A stretch of DNA of 64,000 bases from Echinarachnius parma. Lineage: Eukaryota; Echinodermata; Echinoidea; Clypeasteroida; Echinarachniidae. Below are positions 61,401 to 64,000 of the stretch, in pieces (positions within the stretch are counted from its first letter, which is position 1; each line of letters begins with the position of its first letter). The DNA lies in assembly GCA_037951105.1 (NCBI GenBank), contig JBAMJV010007722.1, positions 62,001 to 126,000 of the forward strand. Direction: 5' to 3'. The translations under genes were made by a program, and so were the position numbers. The notes under the pieces were generated by a model. That model was not told where the DNA came from and did not search any database. It saw only the letters and a program-made list of their open reading frames with translations.

Positions 61401-63604
61401 GACCATTTACTGCTCACAGTGGTAAAAATCTACGGGACACAATTTGAACTACAAACAGAGAGAAAAGAACAGCATATCTAAAGTTAAAAATTGCATACCT
61501 AGATTGAAGCTGATTTTATGATTTATTGTACAAAATTTCATTTTCAAAATGATAACTCATACTTACAAAAATCGTCATATAAGTTCCATTTCTTTCTCTT
61601 CCTGCTCGATGTCCCATCGTAAACAAAGAAAGCCCGCCCGCAACATGCGGAGGCCGCTTATTATTGTCCAAAACAAGCCAACTCGCGATCTGCAAGCATG
61701 CCCGCCGTATCCGATTTCGGACACGCCGTATCAGAATTCGGATACGCTGTGTCAGAATTCGGATACGCTGTGTCAGAATTCGGATACGGTAACACGTGTG
61801 GTGTGGGAAGCTTGCGGGAAATACATGACAGTCATCCAGATAGCAGCAACACTTTCGAGAGGGATCACGACTGAGATTTTCTCAGTCTTTTTATTTTCCA
61901 AAACTGCAGATTTTCCATTTTTTTCGACATTTGAAGAATAATTTGGACAATTTTGGTAAGTTCATATAACACTTGTATCATTTTTAGGGCCAGTCATGAT
62001 TGATTTTGTTGAATTTAAGATAAGAATTTTGTGTGAAATTTTGACAAACTTTTTTTGTACTGTCCCACATTGTTCCCGTATAGCGCAGCATTACAATGTA
62101 GTGTTGTGTGCGGTCGGCCAAAACTAGTTAGCAACTCACCTTGGCTTAGCCTTAGGGCAATTCCACGCCAAATGAGCCAAAAGTGGAAAAATCCAATGAG
62201 GATTATTTCTGATTTTGTTTATTTTTTTCTGGATTATTTTTACATAAATCATGATCACAATCATCACATAATGATGTCTTTCAGTTTACATGATTAAAAA
62301 ATATATTGGGCGTCTCCTGATAGGAGAAACAGACACCATACATGAACCTATACACATGGGACTACACAGTGCCTATTTCTAGATTTTCTTTATTTTTTGC
62401 ATTCCTTTCTAGTATTTTTCTGTTCTAAGGTACCAAATTGGATGATTGAATATCACATTATGTGTTCAGATTAAAAATTCAGTCTTTTGAGAGCCCTAAA
62501 GTATATTTTGAATTAATAAAAAACTCTGTCCTTCCGTTACTGTCCTTCCGTTACCGAACAGTGAAGCAATTAACTTTTAATAAGTTTTGTAATACTCTTA
62601 GAACATTATATTAGGGAATGGACTATGAGCCAATATAACATGATAGTCCTCTTTAATAACTTCACAGAGATTGGATCATAACTAAAGAGTAAAGCCAAAG
62701 GACTTGAAAATCCATGTCCATTTTGCCATCCTTCCGTTACCGGCCTCATTAGTGTCCATATCTAATAAACGTAATGTAAAAAAAAATATTAAAAAATAGG
62801 AAATCAAAGGTGTCCCACAAAGAGTCTCAGAAATGTAATTTACAATGTCAATGATGAATCATTCAATTCATAACATTACATAGTCATATCATAAGATAAC
62901 ATAAGCAGGATTCTGGAATTATTTGATTTAATTTCAAAAATTGCGTCTGAATGTCCTTCTGTTACCGACTCCTTACTTAGTCCTTAGATATTTCTGTAAT
63001 TACTAAAAGTTTAAAACGGTACAATAATGATAATTTTACACTTTTATTCATGTAATTATAAACAAATGATCGACTATCGAGTACAACACTGCATATTCTA
63101 GCAACTATTCATTTGATGTTCCACTACACTTATATTTTAGTCGATCAGGTTCCAGTCAATGAGAACAAACTGCGTTTATTTAGTTATATTTGGCTTTTTA
63201 CAAAAATCGAACTGCTACCACATTATGTACCTGAAGCTAGATCAGTCTGATAGCGCAGCGTATTCTATAGAAAGCCCCGCACGCAAACAAACGATACATT
63301 TCGCTGACGGCTGATAAAAGTGTGCATGCTACATAAGCATATGGGGGAAAAGACCAGCAAAACGCACAGCGCTCGTGGTTGGTAAGGGAAAGTACAACAA
63401 TCAATCTCTCGCTTTCACTCTCATACTCGTATCTTACTTTGCAGAGTCGATGCATTTCTTTATGGTTTTTCTTAATGCGTCCCGCAGGTGCATCATCCGA
63501 GCGCCATCAGATTCGACGTCTGAGCTAGCATCACACAAAGGATCTGTCATTTTGTCAGGTTGATCTTGAACCGGATCATCGACTGATTTCTCTGTCGACG
63601 CCAT
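55383..63604 (-). CDS. PMF1: PMF1 / Nnf1 kinetochore protein, five coding exons
   Basis: Join on the minus strand 63604-63438, 60465-60357, 59850-59747, 56348-56150 and 55463-55383; 660 nt, 219 residues, close to the ~205 of human PMF1. Every junction is canonical and every phase fits. Residues 41-107 form the Nnf1 region: LRKTIKKCIDSAKFSTFNKH, KEQLETSIKEELELMIVEEN and LVPLFNELDKL, aligning with human PMF1 FTDCYKCFYQ, LQTSIREEI and NLEAVLNALDKI. WRPSGEPEKD (127-136) matches the diagnostic human WRPSGIPEKD. Residues 137-193 are a Glu/Gln/Lys-rich coiled coil. PMF1 pairs with MIS12 in the MIS12 complex, linking the inner centromere to NDC80 microtubule binding. The N-terminal 40 residues are acidic and poorly conserved. 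A LINE sits in intron 3 without touching exons. Confidence 0.93.
55965..56100. repeat. Dispersed-repeat copy in PMF1 intron 4
   Basis: CGAGGCCTGAAACCGGAATC, TGGTGGCCTG and GCCCTAGGTCTGCAGGCC match the TGGCCTG/GGCCC phrase pattern of the family at 49985-50225. Confidence 0.5.
56150..56348 (-). CDS. PMF1: PMF1 coding exon 4
   Basis: Acceptor AAATCTAG before 56348; donor GTATAG after 56150 (phase 0, a weak donor). It encodes RPSGEPEKD and the coiled coil ending LQAFSQ. Confidence 0.9.
56453..59480 (-). mobile_element. 5'-truncated LINE (CR1/L2/Jockey-group) in PMF1 intron 3
   Basis: It lies in the same orientation as PMF1. The 3' end is a (TAAA)n-type tail, seen as TTTATTTATTTA at 56453-56479 on the plus strand, preceded by ~490 bp of 3' UTR. 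The 5' end is lost within the endonuclease region. An AAT/TA-repeat tail and 5' truncation are typical of LINE integration. The exact 5' limit (about 59430-59500) and any target duplication are not clear. Confidence 0.88.
56970..59513 (-). CDS. LINE ORF2: partial APE endonuclease plus reverse transcriptase
   Basis: One uninterrupted frame of 847 codons. Residues 46-51 GDYNID and 111-117 SDHLPVF are C-terminal motifs of the apurinic-type endonuclease, whose N-terminal half is missing. The reverse transcriptase spans about 390-650, with NYRPISIL (413-420), DLSKAFDTLDH (485-495), GVPQGSILGP (541-550) and the catalytic FADD (572-575). The C-terminal region (PYISYCNILWAVS..., WNSLL) is typical of CR1/L2/Jockey-like elements. 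The first ~24 residues probably read from flanking sequence. It cannot be autonomous without the lost 5' part, but an intact frame indicates a fairly recent insertion. Confidence 0.88.
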   Translation of the reverse strand: MYRTGPRWTYRLFVLLTIWCARKRFLNLGCSCQNINELNKSVCIMGDYNIDLLCNNPRTLRLRTVLESNALEILIDKPTRINGQSLTLLDNIFVKTEKGHSQSGLFYCEISDHLPVFCVLYDYVIKRPRKKCNDSKRNFDKTNIFNLNNALFLEEWADVIACDNVEQAFEFFLRKFSCYFDKYIPLERINVKKGRQPWITKGILQSIKRRNILYKRSLKKSSLVNVEKYKKYRNKLTSIIRSSRKLFYSRKFESASGNMSSTWRVVKDILCKRNRTESPHKIVNDDKEIADPGEIANVFNNYFANIGLNQARKIDSNGTNYKEYLVNPSQASLFFKPVDSFEILDIVFSLKNSNSCGHDEISTSFLKQVIGLILVPLAHICNLSLVTGVFPSSLKLAKVVPVHKKDNVMNVCNYRPISILISFSKLLERVVYNRLYAFLDKHELLNPDQYGFRKAHSTDLALLRFYDRVSQALADRQHVVGVFMDLSKAFDTLDHSILLCKLEHYGVRGIALKWFSSYLSNRRQYTCYNSVNSDILALKCGVPQGSILGPLLFLIYVNDICNASTALQYILFADDTSIFLSHRDIHTVETRINIELPKLTQWFRSNMLALNVSKTNYIHFKGRKICNEQQLVVRLNGVVLERKACTKFLGVHINEKLDWDDHRNSIMTPISRSIGILYRVRYLVSDRILLMIYNSLILPYISYCNILWAVSKSITDDIHLLQKKALRICAGVGYREHTDPLFVRFKCLKVGEINFLQTSLFMYRYNNSILPASFISMFLKNNAIHSYSTRQAANLHLFNPRTVLAHKSVRHTGPDVWNSLLIETRNLPTLYSFKNAVKRMLIANVFV
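59747..59850 (-). CDS. PMF1: PMF1 coding exon 3
   Basis: Acceptor ATTTGTAG before 59850; donor GTAAGT after 59747 (phase 2, splitting the Trp codon of WRPSG). It encodes EELELMIVEENLVPLFNEL and following residues. Confidence 0.9.
60357..60465 (-). CDS. PMF1: PMF1 coding exon 2
   Basis: Acceptor TTTTTTGACAG before 60465; donor GTTAGT after 60357 (phase 0). It encodes FSTFNKHYGKHM through LETSIK, the core of the Nnf1 helix. Confidence 0.9.
60466..63437 (-). other. PMF1 intron 1
   Basis: It contains the 21-bp tandem at 61716-61790, a 27-bp palindrome with GTAAATGGTCC arms at 61384-61410, and a degenerate tandem carrying TCCTTCCGTTACCG near 62528, 62545, 62728 and 62955. ORFs such as 61549-61941 overlap the tandem and are not genes. 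Confidence 0.5.
61716..61790. repeat. 21-bp tandem repeat, about 3.5 copies
   Basis: The unit TCAGAATTCGGATACGCTGTG is repeated in register with few differences; the first unit is more diverged (TCGGACACGCCGTA). Confidence 0.85.
63438..63604 (-). CDS. PMF1: PMF1 coding exon 1
   Basis: Start MASTEKSVDDPVQDQPDK at 63604. The donor GTAAGA follows 63438, phase 2. The upstream strand has a TATATAATGG context and a GC-rich CCGCGGCCGCGG palindrome about 30 bp upstream. Confidence 0.88.
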
Positions 63605-64000
63605 TATATATTTTCAATATCTCCCGCGGCCGCGGAAATTTTGGCTGACTACATGTCGACGTCGGTACATAATGCACGTGTCTTTTGTGTAGGCTTTGGC
63701 AGCAGCGAAACCGTAGTCTTAAAATCAGTCAACAGTACAAAGTGTGCATGTCAAATTTTCTACATCAATTCTCTAAACGTGTATCCGTTGCCCATCCGTC
63801 GGTAGGATAACCGGGGGATAACATAACCCACCCATGCACCTATTCACTTAGGAAAAGTATGCAGATCCACTGTTCGGATCTACATGAATATGTTTTGCAT
63901 AATAACTTGTAATTTGCATAAACAAACGGAGACCAAGTGGCACCGGGAGCATGGAGCACTTGCCCCCCCCCCCCCCTCCACCCTCCCCCCCTCCCCGCCC
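63605..64000 (-). promoter_or_regulatory. Putative PMF1 promoter region
   Basis: Upstream of the PMF1 start is the palindrome CCGCGGCCGCGG (63625-63636) in a CpG-containing stretch. Otherwise it is AT-rich, ending in a C-rich low-complexity run (63962-64000). The start site is not determinable. No other gene was recognised here. Confidence 0.35.

Noticed and set aside
61549..61941. 130-codon ORF in PMF1 intron 1
   Set aside because: It spans a 21-bp tandem repeat, which has no stops in this frame; no splice or domain support.

Overview
This is animal nuclear DNA. The genes are spliced, introns run to tens of kilobases, and the sequence is full of microsatellites, long G or C homopolymers, ACATGTACATGT-type strings, MITEs and a LINE. 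Two gene families identify a metazoan. The repeat style (CCGTCCGTCCGT-type dispersed elements, long poly-G, TTAA- and 8-bp-TSD MITEs) suggests a marine invertebrate deuterostome such as an echinoderm, hemichordate or cephalochordate. That placement is inference only. There are no bacterial operons, CRISPR arrays or rRNA. Three host genes can be supported by splice sites, reading-phase continuity and family motifs. (1) A minus-strand gene resembling the SHB/SHD/SHE/SHF adaptor family. Its first coding exon is at 38140-37730 and a tyrosine-motif exon is at 3048-2883; the SH2 domain would lie beyond the left edge. (2) A complete plus-strand KXD1 gene (BORC/BLOC-1-related lysosome positioning) in three coding exons at 49411-52089, with a very long glutamine/histidine-rich tail. 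(3) A complete minus-strand PMF1/Nnf1 gene (kinetochore MIS12 complex) in five coding exons at 63604-55383. KXD1 and PMF1 converge tail to tail. The SHB-like gene and KXD1 diverge head to head. Layout: 1-2880 is intronic or 3' sequence of the SHB-like gene with decayed copies of its tyrosine-motif exon. 3049-37729 is one apparent ~35-kb intron filled with MITEs (three TTAA-flanked families, several 8-bp-TSD hAT-like elements, one TA-flanked element) and several degenerate local tandem duplications of 150-230 bp period. 37442-37585 is a small foldback element whose stem is made of telomere-type repeats. 38448-45366 is a ~6.9-kb near-palindrome inserted between the SHB-like and KXD1 starts. Its arms carry AT-rich palindromic repeats, a mirrored 79-codon ORF and a ~350-385-bp tandem satellite. 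45373-49392 holds the putative KXD1 5' region and a ladder of decayed copies of its first coding exon. 52090-55382 is the shared 3' intergenic region. 55383-63604 is PMF1, with a 5'-truncated but ORF-intact LINE in its third intron. The most unusual signals are the large palindrome in the divergent promoter region, the telomere-repeat foldback with its own 8-bp target duplication, and the fact that two unrelated genes both show ladders of tandem exon fossils, matching the many non-coding tandem duplications around them.
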